Shown here: one piece after another, positions 27,356-36,370 of the stretch
Layout: every line of letters begins with the position of its first letter
Position numbering within the stretch: position 1 is the first letter of the stretch
Origin: Roseococcus pinisoli
GTDB taxonomy: Bacteria > Pseudomonadota > Alphaproteobacteria > Acetobacterales > Acetobacteraceae
Length of the DNA stretch: 64,000 nt
Direction: 5' to 3'
Assembly (NCBI RefSeq): GCF_018413645.1
Contig: NZ_JAHCDA010000001.1
Span: 496,001-560,000 of the forward strand
Translations under genes and position numbers: made by a program
The notes under the pieces: generated by a model
What the model saw: the letters and a program-made list of their open reading frames with translations, nothing else
Databases searched by the model: none
What the model was told of the DNA's origin: nothing

Positions 27356-28021
27356 TCAGGCGCCGGCGCGCGCGCCGATCATCTCCCGCATGCGGTCCAC
27401 GGCCGCATGCGGCGCCGTCAGCACCGGCACGCCGACGACGGCGCGAACGGCCTCCGCCGCGCGGGAGGTCGAGAAATGCGCGAGCATGATGGCGTCGTGA
27501 TCCCCGAGCTCCGGCGCGCGCGCGGCGACGAGGCGGTTGTGGGATTCCGCGTCTCCCCCCTTCAGCAGGTCGATCGCGTCGGCCACCAGCACGGTGTTCA
27601 GGCTCGCCGGCCGGCCGCTGCGCGCGACGAAGTCGTCGAACTCCTCCGTCATCGTGCCGACGGAGGGCCCGAAGGTCGCCAGCATGCCGACGCGCCCGCC
27701 CTGGGCGATCGCCGCCTGGAACATGGCCTCGTTCGGCTTCAGCACGGGGATGGGCAGCGCCTCGATCAGGCGGTCGATGGCGGGTCCGAAGGCCGAGCAG
27801 GTGACCAGGATGCCGTCCGCCCCCATGCGGTAGCCGTAGGTTCCGAAGGCGACGAAACGCTCGATCATCGCCTCGGTCAGCTCGCTCTCCCGCGCGCGGT
27901 CGATCGACAGGCCGTCATCCAGCAGGTTGACGATCTCCGCCTCGGGCCAGCGCTCGGCGAAGGCGGTCTGGATCGGCTGCATGGCGACGGGCGTCGCGTG
28001 AAGGAGCACGATGCGGGGCAT
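27356..28021 (-). CDS. aspartate/glutamate racemase family protein
   Basis: A 221-residue protein related to Asp/Glu and hydantoin racemases. The first active-site cysteine region is present (ILVTCSAFGPAIDRL). The region expected to hold the second cysteine reads MLAHFSTSRAAE and has none. That resembles one-cysteine relatives such as arylmalonate decarboxylase rather than true two-base racemases. It is divergent from the ModA-like gene. The reaction is unknown. Confidence 0.75.
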   Translation of the reverse strand: MPRIVLLHATPVAMQPIQTAFAERWPEAEIVNLLDDGLSIDRARESELTEAMIERFVAFGTYGYRMGADGILVTCSAFGPAIDRLIEALPIPVLKPNEAMFQAAIAQGGRVGMLATFGPSVGTMTEEFDDFVARSGRPASLNTVLVADAIDLLKGGDAESHNRLVAARAPELGDHDAIMLAHFSTSRAAEAVRAVVGVPVLTAPHAAVDRMREMIGARAGA

Positions 28022-28210
28022 GGGAAAACCTTGCTTGGAAGGACGTTTCGATGGGACGCGCGGGCGTCCCTTCCCTTATGCCGCCGATGCCGCGCGCCCG
28101 GAAGCAGGCCGGCATCTTTCGGCGCCTAGCCGCTTGACGGCGGCGCGGCGCGCGTGATGGTCGGCAGATAGGCGGATCACGCCGCACCATCCCCTCGGAG
28201 GAACGACACC

Positions 28211-28921
28211 ATGACCACACCCGCATCCGGCGCGACGCTTCGGATCCTGTCCGGCCTGGCCGTGCGCGGCGCCTTCGAGGGCGGCATCATCGCCGATTAC
28301 GAGACGCGGACCGGCAACAGGATCGACGTCGCCTGGGTGCCGACGACGCTGATCATGTCCCAGGTCGCGGAGGGCGAGCAGGCCGACGTGCTCGTCCTGA
28401 TCCGGGACGCGATGGACAAGCTCGTCGCGCAGGGCAAGGTCGATCCGGCGACGCGGGTGGAGGTGGCGCATTCCCGCCTCGGCGTGGCCGTGCCACGCGG
28501 CGCGGCGCATCCGCCCGTCGGCACCGTGGAGGAGTTCCGCGCCGCCCTGCTGGGCGCGCGCTCCGTCGCCTATTCGCGCGCCGGCGCCAGCGGCATCCAC
28601 TTCGAATCGATCATCGAGCGCCTCGGCATCGCCGACGAGGTACGCCGCTGCGCGACCGTGATCCCCGCCGGCTTCACGGCCGAGAAGCTGGTGACGGGCG
28701 AGGCGGATCTCGCCGTGCAGCAGGTGAGCGAGCTGCTGGTCGTCGACGGCATCGAGGTGGTCGGCCGATATCCGGAGGAGCTGCAGCAGGTCTCGTCCTT
28801 CTCGGCCGCGGTGATGACGTCGTCGACGCAGCGCGCGGCGGCGGAGGCCTTCCTCGCCGGGCTGCATGGCGAGATCGCGAAGGCCGCCTATCTGGCGAGC
28901 GGGGTCGACCCCGCGGCCTGA
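28211..28921 (+). CDS. ModA-like substrate-binding domain protein lacking a signal peptide
   Basis: A 236-residue protein with the type 2 periplasmic-binding fold of the molybdate-binding class (LRILSGLAVRGAFEGGIIADYE, SGIHFESIIERLGIADEV, TGEADLAVQQVSELLVV). A clear GGAGG precedes the ATG, and no hydrophobic signal is found, so the protein should stay in the cytoplasm. No modB or modC genes are nearby. It may be an intracellular ligand sensor or carrier rather than a transport receptor. Confidence 0.78.
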   Translation: MTTPASGATLRILSGLAVRGAFEGGIIADYETRTGNRIDVAWVPTTLIMSQVAEGEQADVLVLIRDAMDKLVAQGKVDPATRVEVAHSRLGVAVPRGAAHPPVGTVEEFRAALLGARSVAYSRAGASGIHFESIIERLGIADEVRRCATVIPAGFTAEKLVTGEADLAVQQVSELLVVDGIEVVGRYPEELQQVSSFSAAVMTSSTQRAAAEAFLAGLHGEIAKAAYLASGVDPAA

Positions 28922-28932
28922 CGCCGGGCGGC

Positions 28933-28960
28933 ATCAGGCGGGCCCGGCGGCCCGCCTGAT
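28933..28960 (+). terminator. hairpin after ModA-like gene
   Basis: ATCAGGCGGGC (28933-28943) pairs perfectly with GCCCGCCTGAT (28950-28960) with a six-base loop, 12 bases after the ModA-like stop. A CCTTCCC stretch follows rather than a T-run. Confidence 0.5.
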
Positions 28961-29051
28961 CCTTCCCAAGTCAGGAAGGGCTCTTGTCGCCGGGATCGCG
29001 CTTCCTATCTGCTTCCACCATGGAAGCCACTTTTCCTTTTCGGGCGCCCTG

Positions 29052-29399
29052 ATGCACCGCAAGTGCTTCAGCGCCATGCCCTGCCCCATCGCCCGCAGCC
29101 TCGAGATCGTGGGCGAGTGGTGGAGCATCCTCATCCTGCGCGACGCCTATCGCGGGATGACGCGCTTCGACGAGTTCCAGAAGAGCAGCGGCATCGGCTC
29201 CAACACGCTGACCCGCCGCCTCAACCGCCTCGTCGAGGAGGGGCTGCTGGAGCGGCGCCCCTATTCCGAGAAGCCGCTGCGCCACGAATACCTGCTGACC
29301 GCCGCCGGCCGGGACTTCGAGCCCGTCCTGGAGGCCTTCATGGTCTGGGGCCGCAAGCATGCGCGCCAGCCCCAGGGCCCGCCTGGTTCCCCCGCCTGA
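29052..29399 (+). CDS. HxlR family transcriptional regulator
   Basis: A 115-residue winged-helix protein. The N-terminal cysteine motif CPIARSLEIVGEWWSILILRD and GSNTLTRRLNRLVEEGLLERR are diagnostic. HxlR proteins often sense reactive electrophiles or oxidants through such cysteines. It lies 76 bases upstream of an Old Yellow Enzyme gene on the same strand and probably controls it, as in known HxlR/YodB-type pairs. Confidence 0.88.
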   Translation: MHRKCFSAMPCPIARSLEIVGEWWSILILRDAYRGMTRFDEFQKSSGIGSNTLTRRLNRLVEEGLLERRPYSEKPLRHEYLLTAAGRDFEPVLEAFMVWGRKHARQPQGPPGSPA

Positions 29400-29475
29400 T
29401 CCTCCTTGCCTACGCCCATCCCACCCCCTGCCCACCCCCTGGCCCCGCCTTACGCGGCGCCCCGGAGACCTTCCG

Positions 29476-30552
29476 ATGCCGACACTTCTCGATCCCGTCC
29501 GGATCGGCGCGCTCGACCTGCCGAACCGCATCGTCATGGCGCCGCTGACCCGCATGCGCGCCTTCGACGAGCGCAGCGCCGGCCCCCTGCAGGCCGCGCA
29601 CTACGCCCAGCGCGCCGGCGCCGGGCTGATCCTCACTGAAGCCACCTCCGTCAGCCCCCAGGGCGTCGGCTATCCCAACACCCCGGGCATCTGGTCCGAG
29701 AAGCAGGTGCAGGGCTGGACCGAAGTGACCGCCGCCGTGCATGCCGCGGGCGGGCGCATCGTCTCGCAGCTCTGGCATGTCGGCCGCATCTCGGATCCGA
29801 GCCTGCTGGACGGGCAACCGCCCGTTGCGCCCAGCGCCATCGCGGCCGAGGGCGATGTCAGCGTGCTGCGGCCCAAGCGCCCCTTCCCGGTGCCGCGCGC
29901 GCTGGAGACCGGCGAGATCCCCGGCATCCTCGCCGATGTCCGCAAGGGCGCCGAGAACGCCAAGCGCGCCGGCTTCGACGGCGTGGAGCTGCATGGCGCC
30001 AATGGCTACCTCTTCGACCAGTTCCTGCATGACGGCTCGAACAAGCGCACCGACCGCTACGGCGGCTCCATCGAGAACCGTGCGCGCTTCCTGCTGGAGG
30101 CCGTCGACGCGATCCTCGAGGTCTGGCCGGCGGACCGGGTGGGCGTGCACCTGAACCTGATGTCCAGCTCGCATTCGATGAAGGACAGCGACCCCCGCGC
30201 GCTCTTCGGCTACGTGGCCGAGCAGCTCGACGCGCGGAAGATCGCCTTCATCTTCGGGCGCGAGGCCCTGGATCGCGGCGACGAGGCGATCGGCCCGATC
30301 GTGCGGAAGAAGTTCCGTGGCGCCTACATCATCAACGAAGGACTGACGCGCGAGACGGCCGAGGCCGCGATCGAGCGGGGCGAGGCGGATGCGGCCTCCT
30401 TCGGGCGGCTCTACATGGCCAATCCGGACCTCGTGGAGCGCTTCCGCCGGGAGGCACCGCTGAACGCCCTCGTCGCCGAGACGATCTATGGCGCCGATGA
30501 GCGCGGCTACAACGACTATCCCGCGCTGCCGGCGGAGGTCGAGGCGGCCTGA
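29476..30552 (+). CDS. alkene reductase, Old Yellow Enzyme family
   Basis: A 358-residue FMN-dependent ene-reductase, NemA-like. The N-terminus has [11 protein letters not shown]. The ligand-binding His/Asn pair is in [15 protein letters not shown], and [14 protein letters not shown] is family-typical. It would reduce activated C=C bonds of enones, nitroesters or quinones with NAD(P)H. The ATG at 29476 has GGAGA nearby. Together with the HxlR sensor upstream it looks like an electrophile detoxification unit. Confidence 0.9.
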   Translation: MPTLLDPVRIGALDLPNRIVMAPLTRMRAFDERSAGPLQAAHYAQRAGAGLILTEATSVSPQGVGYPNTPGIWSEKQVQGWTEVTAAVHAAGGRIVSQLWHVGRISDPSLLDGQPPVAPSAIAAEGDVSVLRPKRPFPVPRALETGEIPGILADVRKGAENAKRAGFDGVELHGANGYLFDQFLHDGSNKRTDRYGGSIENRARFLLEAVDAILEVWPADRVGVHLNLMSSSHSMKDSDPRALFGYVAEQLDARKIAFIFGREALDRGDEAIGPIVRKKFRGAYIINEGLTRETAEAAIERGEADAASFGRLYMANPDLVERFRREAPLNALVAETIYGADERGYNDYPALPAEVEAA

Positions 30553-30564
30553 CGCCGGAATGAC

Positions 30565-30598
30565 CGGCGGCGCCGCGGATCCTCCCGCAGCGCCGCCG
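30565..30598. terminator. convergent terminator hairpin
   Basis: CGGCGGCGC (30565-30573) pairs with GCGCCGCCG (30590-30598) between the Old Yellow Enzyme gene and the cupin gene, followed by TTT on the plus strand. Confidence 0.5.
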
Positions 30599-30600
30599 TT

Positions 30601-31002
30601 TCAGCGTGCCAGGTACTGCGCGTCCGTGACGTGCTCCATCCAGTCGACGTTCCTGCCGTCGAGCTTCTCCTGGATGGCGATGTGGCTCATGGCCGTGGTC
30701 GCCGTGGCGCCGTGCCAATGCTTCTCGCCGGGCGGAAACCAGACGACGTCGCCCGGCCGGATCTCCTCCACCGGCCCGCCCTCGCGCTGCGCCCAGCCGT
30801 AGCCCGCCGTGATGACGATCGTCTGGCCCAGCGGATGGGTGTGCCAGGCCGTGCGCGCGCCCGGCTCGAAGGTCACCAGCGTGCCCGCGACCCTGGCGGG
30901 CTCGGGCGGGCTGAACAGCGGATCGAGCCGGACGGTGCCGGTGAACCAGTCCGCCGGCCCCTTGCCGGAGGGCTGCGAGCCCGCCCGCTTGATATCCATC
31001 AC
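30601..31002 (-). CDS. cupin protein, manganese-dependent hydroxynitrile-lyase type
   Basis: A 133-residue single-domain cupin. Its sequence matches, as I remember it, the bacterial cupin (R)-hydroxynitrile lyases such as that of Granulicella: [42 protein letters not shown] and DWMEHVTD. The metal ligands are conserved: His54, His56, Gln60 and His95. Those enzymes split or form cyanohydrins, although the natural role is unknown. It faces the Old Yellow Enzyme gene and overlaps the NfeD gene by four bases. Confidence 0.8.
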   Translation of the reverse strand: MMDIKRAGSQPSGKGPADWFTGTVRLDPLFSPPEPARVAGTLVTFEPGARTAWHTHPLGQTIVITAGYGWAQREGGPVEEIRPGDVVWFPPGEKHWHGATATTAMSHIAIQEKLDGRNVDWMEHVTDAQYLAR

Positions 31003-31451
31003 GATGCTCCTTCGGTGCGGGCCGGCTCCGGCCGGTCCACGATCAAGGTGGCCCCGTCATGACCGATGACAATGATCGCCTCGCCGTCCCGGATGGCGGT
31101 GGCGGCGCGGCTGCGGGCCGCCCAGCTGCCATCGGCCACCCTTACCCGGCCAACCGGCGCGATGTCGCCCACGGCGGTGCCGCGCAGGCCCTGCAGCACG
31201 CGGTCCGGCCGGGAGACGTCGCCGCGCTCGCGCCGACGCCCGCGATGCAGGTACCAGGTCGCGAGGCTGCCCGAGGCGCCGACCAGGAACATCAGCACCT
31301 GCGCGCCCCAGCCGTAGCCGAGATAGGAGGCCACCGCCGCCAGCGCCGCCCCCACCCCCATCCAGAGGAAGACGGTGAAGGGCACCAGCATCTCGAGCCC
31401 CAGCAGCGCCAGGGCGATGAGGGCCAGGACGACCCAGCTCAGCCCGTTCAT
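30999..31451 (-). CDS. NfeD family protein
   Basis: A 150-residue membrane protein. Three to four hydrophobic helices occupy residues 1-70 ([24 protein letters not shown]), followed by a soluble OB-fold domain ([18 protein letters not shown]). The ATG overlaps the stop of the SPFH-domain gene by four bases. NfeD proteins act with their SPFH partner in membrane microdomains or membrane quality control. Confidence 0.88.
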   Translation of the reverse strand: MNGLSWVVLALIALALLGLEMLVPFTVFLWMGVGAALAAVASYLGYGWGAQVLMFLVGASGSLATWYLHRGRRRERGDVSRPDRVLQGLRGTAVGDIAPVGRVRVADGSWAARSRAATAIRDGEAIIVIGHDGATLIVDRPEPARTEGAS

Positions 31452-32380
31452 CGAGGGCCGAAGGGCCCGACGGTCGGCACCGATCCGGGCACGGCCGGCG
31501 GCGCGGCGCCGGGCGCGCCCACGACCGAGAGGGTCGCCATCACCTGGCCGATCGCGCCCGCCATGCCCGCCGCCTCGATGGGCACGATCATGGTCTTGGT
31601 GTTCGGACTGGAGGCGAGGCCCTTCAGCGCGGCCATGTACTTGTCGGCGACGAAGTAGCCGAGCGCGGCGCCGCCCGCACCTTCGGCGGCCTTGGCCACG
31701 ACCTCGACGGCCAGGGCCTCCGCCCGGGCGAGGCGCTCACGTGCCTGGGCGTCCATCTCGGCCGCCTCCATGCGGCCGCGCGCCTCGAGCACCTGCGCCT
31801 CGCGCTTGCCGTCGGCCTCCATGACCACGGCGCGGCGGCGGCGCTCGGCGGTCATCTGCATGTTCATGGCCTCGATGAGGTTCTGCGGCGGCTCGACCTT
31901 GCGCAGTTCCACGCGCGTGACCTTCACGCCCCAGGGATCCGTCGCCGCGTCCAGCACGGCCATCAGCTGGTGCGAGATCTCCTCGCGCTTGCTCAGAGTC
32001 TCGTCGAAGGTCATGGAGCCGATGACGCTGCGCAGGTTGGTCATGGCCAGCGCCTCGAGCGCCGCGCCGAGATTGGCCACCTGATAGGCCGCCTTCACCA
32101 CGTCCATCACGCGGTAATAGACGATGCCGTCCACCAGCACGGCCGCGTTGTCCTTGGTGATGACCGCCTGCTCGGGGATATCGAGCACGATCTCCTGGAT
32201 GCTGATGCGACGGCCGACGCGGTCGATGACCGGGATGATCAGGTTCAGCCCCGGCTCCAGCGTCCGCGTGAAGCGGCCGAAGCGCTCCACGGTCCAGATA
32301 TGGCCCTGGGGCACCGTCCGCACGCCCTGGAAAATGGCGATGACGGCGACGATGACGACGGCCAGTAGCACGAATTCCAT
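31448..32380 (-). CDS. SPFH/Band 7 domain protein, QmcA-like
   Basis: A 310-residue membrane-anchored protein. One N-terminal helix (FVLLAVVIVAVIAIFQGV) is followed by the SPFH domain (VPQGHIWTVERFGRF, VLDIPEQAVITKDNAAVLVDG) and a charged coiled-coil (AERRRRAVVMEADGKREAQVLEARG is split across it). GGAGGAG seven bases upstream fixes the ATG at 32380. It forms a translationally coupled pair with NfeD. Confidence 0.9.
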   Translation of the reverse strand: MEFVLLAVVIVAVIAIFQGVRTVPQGHIWTVERFGRFTRTLEPGLNLIIPVIDRVGRRISIQEIVLDIPEQAVITKDNAAVLVDGIVYYRVMDVVKAAYQVANLGAALEALAMTNLRSVIGSMTFDETLSKREEISHQLMAVLDAATDPWGVKVTRVELRKVEPPQNLIEAMNMQMTAERRRRAVVMEADGKREAQVLEARGRMEAAEMDAQARERLARAEALAVEVVAKAAEGAGGAALGYFVADKYMAALKGLASSPNTKTMIVPIEAAGMAGAIGQVMATLSVVGAPGAAPPAVPGSVPTVGPFGPR

Positions 32381-32452
32381 CCGGCGCTCCTCCAAGCAAT
32401 TCAGTGATATTCATATAAGTTCAAATGCTTGCGGCGACGACTGCTTTCTCGG

Positions 32453-33007
32453 TCAGGGGACCAGGCAGGGCGCCAGCAGCGTTCGCAGCCGCGCGGCGTC
32501 GGCGGCGCCCACCTCGAGCCGCGCGACCAGCGGCGTCGTGCCCTGCCCGGCCGGCCGCTGCGTCCAGGTCAGGGTCGCGGGACCGGCGGTGAGCGGGCGC
32601 AGCACGCGTGACAGCTCGCCGAGCCGCCTCGCGTCGCGCCGCCGCGGAACCCCCAGGCCGAAGGCGAAGGGCCTGTCCTCCGTCACGCCGATCCAGCCCG
32701 CGACCTCGAACTGCGCGGAGACCTGGCCGACCTCGAGCCGGCTGCGCGCCCCCGCCCTGGCATCCGGCCCCTCGAACGGGTCGAAGTCGAAGACCCGCTC
32801 GAGCTCGGCGAAGTGTGGAACATGGAGCTCGACGCTCAGCACGCCGGTGGCGTTCGGGCCGTTGGCGGAGCACTGGAACTCGAAGCGCGCCGCCCGTTCC
32901 TCGGCGCCGGCCTGGAGGCGGCCCTCCAGCGTCACGGTGGCCGGGCGGTGTTGCGCGGCCGCCGGCAAGGCCAGGAGCAGCGCCGCGAGAAGGATCGTCC
33001 ACCGCAT
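32453..33007 (-). CDS. hypothetical secreted protein
   Basis: A 184-residue protein I do not recognise. It has a clear signal peptide (MRWTILLAALLLALPAAAQ), a mainly beta-strand-like mature region with phrases such as VTLEGRLQAGAEERAARFEF, and two cysteines (FQCSANG and APCLVP) that could form one disulfide. It starts 48 bases after the MFS gene stop on the same strand. Confidence 0.65.
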   Translation of the reverse strand: MRWTILLAALLLALPAAAQHRPATVTLEGRLQAGAEERAARFEFQCSANGPNATGVLSVELHVPHFAELERVFDFDPFEGPDARAGARSRLEVGQVSAQFEVAGWIGVTEDRPFAFGLGVPRRRDARRLGELSRVLRPLTAGPATLTWTQRPAGQGTTPLVARLEVGAADAARLRTLLAPCLVP

Positions 33008-33055
33008 GTCGTCACGTCTCACGAAGGAGGCTGCCGCCACGGGGGCGGCTCCCTG

Positions 33056-34237
33056 TCAGGCCGGCGCCGGGCCCCTGTCGCGCGCCGCCAGCACGAAGGC
33101 CGCGGCGCCGAGCGCCGCCACCGCCGCCAGCAGCCAGGGCACCGGGCCGTAGCCGCCGGCCGCCTCCCAGGCGAGGGCGAGGACGAAGGGCGCCGCGGTG
33201 CGCGGCAGAACGCCGATCAGCGTCAACGCGCCGGTGATCGCACCGTAGCCGTCGCGGCCCAGGATCTCGGCGGTGCCGGCCGCGCGCACGATGGTCATCA
33301 GCCCGTCCGCCACCGCCCAGCAGGCCACGAAGGGTAGCAGCCAGACGAAGGTGGGCGGCGCCACCGCCAGCCAGAGCAGCGCCACGACCAGCAGCGGCGC
33401 CGAGAACATCCCCACCAGCCGCATCGAGGCCCGGTTGCCCGCGAAGTAGAGCATGGCCCGCGCCGCGACCTGCGTGGGCCCATGCAGCGCGACGATCAGC
33501 AGCACGCTCGTCTCCGGCAGGCCGTGCTCGCGCAGCAGGGGCACCAGGTGGCTGCCCAGGCCGACGCCGATGAAGACATGTGCGGCGAAGCAGAGCGCGA
33601 GGCCCCAGAAGGCCGGGCGCCGCATCGCCAGGCGCAGCGCGTCGCCCTTCGCGATGGCCGTCGGCGGCGTGGGCGGCGGCACGCCGCGGAACTGCGCCCA
33701 GGCGATGACCGCGGGCAGCAGCTGCAGCGCGGCCAGAGCCAGCAGCGCCCCGCGCCAGCCCAGCCCTTCGACCAGCGCCGCGACCACCGGGATGAAGACC
33801 GTGCCCGTGAAGCCCGTGATGAAGGTGATGCCCGCGATGGCCTTGGTCGGCTGCCGCGCCAGCGCCACCACGACGGCCATGGCCGGGATCCAGAGCGCCG
33901 TCGCATGCGCGCAGCCCATCACGATCCAGATGAGGTAGAACACCCAGAGGCTGTCCACGGCGGCCCAGGCCGCCAGCGCCGCCGCGCCCAGCAGGGCGCC
34001 ATAGGTCAGGGGCGCGCGCCCGCCGCGCCGGTCCACCCAGCGGCCCACCGGAATACCGAGGATGCCCGAGGTGAGCAGGCCGACGGTGAGCGCACCGGTG
34101 AGCTCCCACCGGCTCCAGCCGAGATCCGCCTCCATGGGCTGCAGCACCAGGCTGAAGGGGATGAACAGCGTCCCCCAGCCGATGAACTGGGTCAGGGCGG
34201 TGCCCCAGATCAGGCGGCGGTCGGAGGTGGGTGTCAC
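33056..34237 (-). CDS. MFS transporter
   Basis: A 393-residue, twelve-helix inner-membrane transporter. The N-terminus is WGTALTQFIGWGTLFIPFSL, and motif A is degenerate (GIPVGRWVDRRGGRAPL). It resembles monocarboxylate-type or uncharacterised MFS members. The substrate is unknown. Upstream is a 94-base gap to the caspase-like gene on the same strand. Confidence 0.83.
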   Translation of the reverse strand: MTPTSDRRLIWGTALTQFIGWGTLFIPFSLVLQPMEADLGWSRWELTGALTVGLLTSGILGIPVGRWVDRRGGRAPLTYGALLGAAALAAWAAVDSLWVFYLIWIVMGCAHATALWIPAMAVVVALARQPTKAIAGITFITGFTGTVFIPVVAALVEGLGWRGALLALAALQLLPAVIAWAQFRGVPPPTPPTAIAKGDALRLAMRRPAFWGLALCFAAHVFIGVGLGSHLVPLLREHGLPETSVLLIVALHGPTQVAARAMLYFAGNRASMRLVGMFSAPLLVVALLWLAVAPPTFVWLLPFVACWAVADGLMTIVRAAGTAEILGRDGYGAITGALTLIGVLPRTAAPFVLALAWEAAGGYGPVPWLLAAVAALGAAAFVLAARDRGPAPA

Positions 34238-34331
34238 GATTTTGGCAGCCTGCCTTTGGCATCCGGCAAAGGCGAGACGCCGGGAGCGGTCGAGGGAAAT
34301 AATTCTTCCTGCCCCGGCCCCCGCCCATGTC

Positions 34332-34916
34332 TCAGGCCGCCGAGGCCCGGTCCCGCTGCACGCGGTAGCGCGACGGATCGCGGATCAGGGCGCCTTCCGG
34401 GCTGGCCTCCGAGAATTCGTAGACCGGCCCCTCCCAATCCTCGAAGTCGAGGGGGCCATCGCCGTGGACGTAGTACTGCGTGTCCCGCGCCGCGATCACC
34501 CGGGCAGCCGACGTCAGGGCCAGGTAGCCGCAGAAGCGCTTGCCATCCCCCCAGGTGCCGGCATTGCCGCGATAGGTGTCCGCAGGCGCACAGGCGAAGA
34601 CCACGATCTCATCCACCAGCCCCTTCCAGGCCGAGACCAGGCCATAGTTGAAGAGGTTCAGCCCCTCCCGCCCCAGCTGCAGGCCGAAGCCTCCATGGGC
34701 GGCCGGCATGCACAGCTGCCCACCGAGATCCCAGTTGCTCTCGAAGCCATGGCACAGGATGTGCAGCCGGTTGAGCCGGTGCGACTGCCGTGCCCGCCGC
34801 GCGGTCACCTCGACGATATGCCGGATGTCCGTCCTGGCGTTCACCTGCATGACGTAGTTGTAATAGGCAGGCGTCGAACCCGTCAGACGCCTGTCGTGAA
34901 TGACCATCGAAGCCAT
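34332..34916 (-). CDS. caspase-fold-like protein with His/Cys dyad, unknown function
   Basis: A 194-residue protein without signal peptide or membrane helix. The arrangement resembles the catalytic core of caspase-like (CHAT/DUF4347-type) cysteine proteases: a strand ending in [11 protein letters not shown] with the candidate His, then [15 protein letters not shown], then [13 protein letters not shown] with the candidate Cys, then a strand-helix region [21 protein letters not shown] eight bases upstream supports the ATG at 34916. It stands alone, divergent from a thiolase gene. The fold is my inference and no function is assigned. Confidence 0.55.
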   Translation of the reverse strand: MASMVIHDRRLTGSTPAYYNYVMQVNARTDIRHIVEVTARRARQSHRLNRLHILCHGFESNWDLGGQLCMPAAHGGFGLQLGREGLNLFNYGLVSAWKGLVDEIVVFACAPADTYRGNAGTWGDGKRFCGYLALTSAARVIAARDTQYYVHGDGPLDFEDWEGPVYEFSEASPEGALIRDPSRYRVQRDRASAA

Positions 34917-34951
34917 TTTCCGCGCCTCCCTATTTGCACGGAAACTATATT

Positions 34952-35017
34952 CAGGAAGAAATATTTCCTGGACTCCCATACTGTCGCATGCGTCGCAGAT
35001 GTCGCATCTGTCGCGCC
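34952..35017. promoter_or_regulatory. palindromes and 9-base tandem repeats in a divergent promoter region
   Basis: Between the caspase-like gene and the thiolase gene lies GAAATATTTC (34958-34967), a perfect palindrome flanked by CAGGAA/TTCCTG (34952-34957, 34965-34970). Further on, a 9-base unit repeats four times, with GTCGC at 34983, 34992, 35001 and 35010. CAGATG-TCG-CATCTG (34996-35010) is a perfect palindrome within these repeats. It looks like a regulator-binding region; the regulator is not evident. Confidence 0.5.
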
Positions 35018-35104
35018 GACGAAGGGCACAGGGCAGCCCGTTCCCCGAACTGGACGCTTCCGGGCCCCGGAGGCAAACTGGCCCTCAAACCTGGGAGTGA
35101 TCTC

Positions 35105-36280
35105 ATGACCGATATCGTCATCGCCTCCGCCGCCCGCACGCCGGTCGGCAGCTTCAACGGCGCCCTTTCCTCCCTCCCCGCGCATGAGCTCGGGAAGATC
35201 GCCATCCAGGCGGCGCTGAGCCGCGCGGGCGTGGATGCCGCCGACGTGGACGAGGTGATCCTCGGCCAGATCCTCGCCGCCGGCGCGGGCCAGAACCCGG
35301 CCCGCCAGGCCGCCGTGAACGCCGGCATCCCCGTCGAGGCGACCGCCTTCGGCATCAACCAGCTCTGCGGCTCGGGCCTGCGCGCTGTGGCCCTCGCCGC
35401 CCAGCAGATCGCGTCGGGCGATGCGAAGATCGTCGTCGCCGGCGGGCAGGAGAGCATGAGCCAGGCGCCGCATGCGGCGAACCTGCGCAACGGCCAGAAG
35501 ATGGGCGGCCTCGAATTCGTCGACACGATGCTCAAGGACGGGCTGTGGGACGCGTTCCACGGCTATCACATGGGCAACACGGCCGAGAACGTGGCGCAGA
35601 AGTACCAGCTGACCCGCCTCGAGCAGGACGAATTCGCCGCCAACTCGCAGCGCAAGGCCGGCGAGGCCCAGGCGGCCGGCCGCTTCAAGGACGAGATCGC
35701 CCCCGTCACCGTGAAGGGCCGCAAGGGCGACACGGTCGTGGAGGCCGACGAATATCCGCGCCCGGAGACGACCGCCGCGGTGCTGGCCAAGCTGCGCCCC
35801 GCCTTCGCGAAGGACGGCACGGTCACGGCCGGCAATGCCTCGGGCATCAATGACGGCGCGGCCGCGCTGGTGGTGATGTCGGCCGAAGAGGCGAAGAAGC
35901 GCGGCATCAAGCCGCTGGCGCGCATCGTCTCCTGGGCGACGGCGGGCGTGGACCCGTCGATCATGGGAACCGGCCCCATCCCCGCGAGCCGCAAGGCGCT
36001 GGAGAAGGCGGGCTGGACCGTCGGCGACCTCGACCTGATCGAGGCCAACGAGGCCTTCGCGGCGCAGGCCTGCGCCGTGAACAAGGATCTCGGCTGGGAT
36101 ACGTCCAAGGTGAACGTGAATGGCGGCGCCATCGCCCTCGGCCATCCGGTCGGCGCGAGCGGCGCGCGCGTGCTGACCACGCTGCTCTACGAGATGCAGC
36201 GCCGCGACGCGAAGAAGGGCCTGGCCACGCTCTGCATCGGTGGCGGCATGGGCGTCGCCATGTGCGTCCAGCGCGACTGA
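35105..36280 (+). CDS. acetyl-CoA C-acetyltransferase (thiolase)
   Basis: A 391-residue biosynthetic-type thiolase that condenses two acetyl-CoA to acetoacetyl-CoA, the first step of polyhydroxybutyrate synthesis, or runs the reverse reaction. The acyl-carrying Cys is in [10 protein letters not shown], the His in [17 protein letters not shown] and the second Cys in [10 protein letters not shown]. The ATG at 35105 starts the conserved [14 protein letters not shown]. No phaB or phaC genes are adjacent in the window. Confidence 0.93.
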   Translation: MTDIVIASAARTPVGSFNGALSSLPAHELGKIAIQAALSRAGVDAADVDEVILGQILAAGAGQNPARQAAVNAGIPVEATAFGINQLCGSGLRAVALAAQQIASGDAKIVVAGGQESMSQAPHAANLRNGQKMGGLEFVDTMLKDGLWDAFHGYHMGNTAENVAQKYQLTRLEQDEFAANSQRKAGEAQAAGRFKDEIAPVTVKGRKGDTVVEADEYPRPETTAAVLAKLRPAFAKDGTVTAGNASGINDGAAALVVMSAEEAKKRGIKPLARIVSWATAGVDPSIMGTGPIPASRKALEKAGWTVGDLDLIEANEAFAAQACAVNKDLGWDTSKVNVNGGAIALGHPVGASGARVLTTLLYEMQRRDAKKGLATLCIGGGMGVAMCVQRD

Positions 36281-36324
36281 GCGCCTAAATAACGCCGCCG
36301 GCTCCGGCCGGCGGGCTTAACGAA

Positions 36325-36356
36325 CGGGCCGGACGGGGATCACCCCGCCCGGCCCG
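36325..36356. terminator. strong convergent hairpin after thiolase
   Basis: CGGGCCGG (36325-36332) and CGGGG pair with CCCCG and CCGGCCCG (36349-36356) around an ATCA loop, with one internal A/C mismatch. It sits between the thiolase stop and the end of the opposing small gene. A weaker hairpin (36296-36313) precedes it. Confidence 0.55.
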
Positions 36357-36370
36357 ATCCATGTCAGGCG

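Noticed and set aside
34982-35017. Short tandem repeats as a CRISPR remnant
   Set aside because: Units of 9 bases without spacers and no cas genes in the window; a regulatory array fits better.
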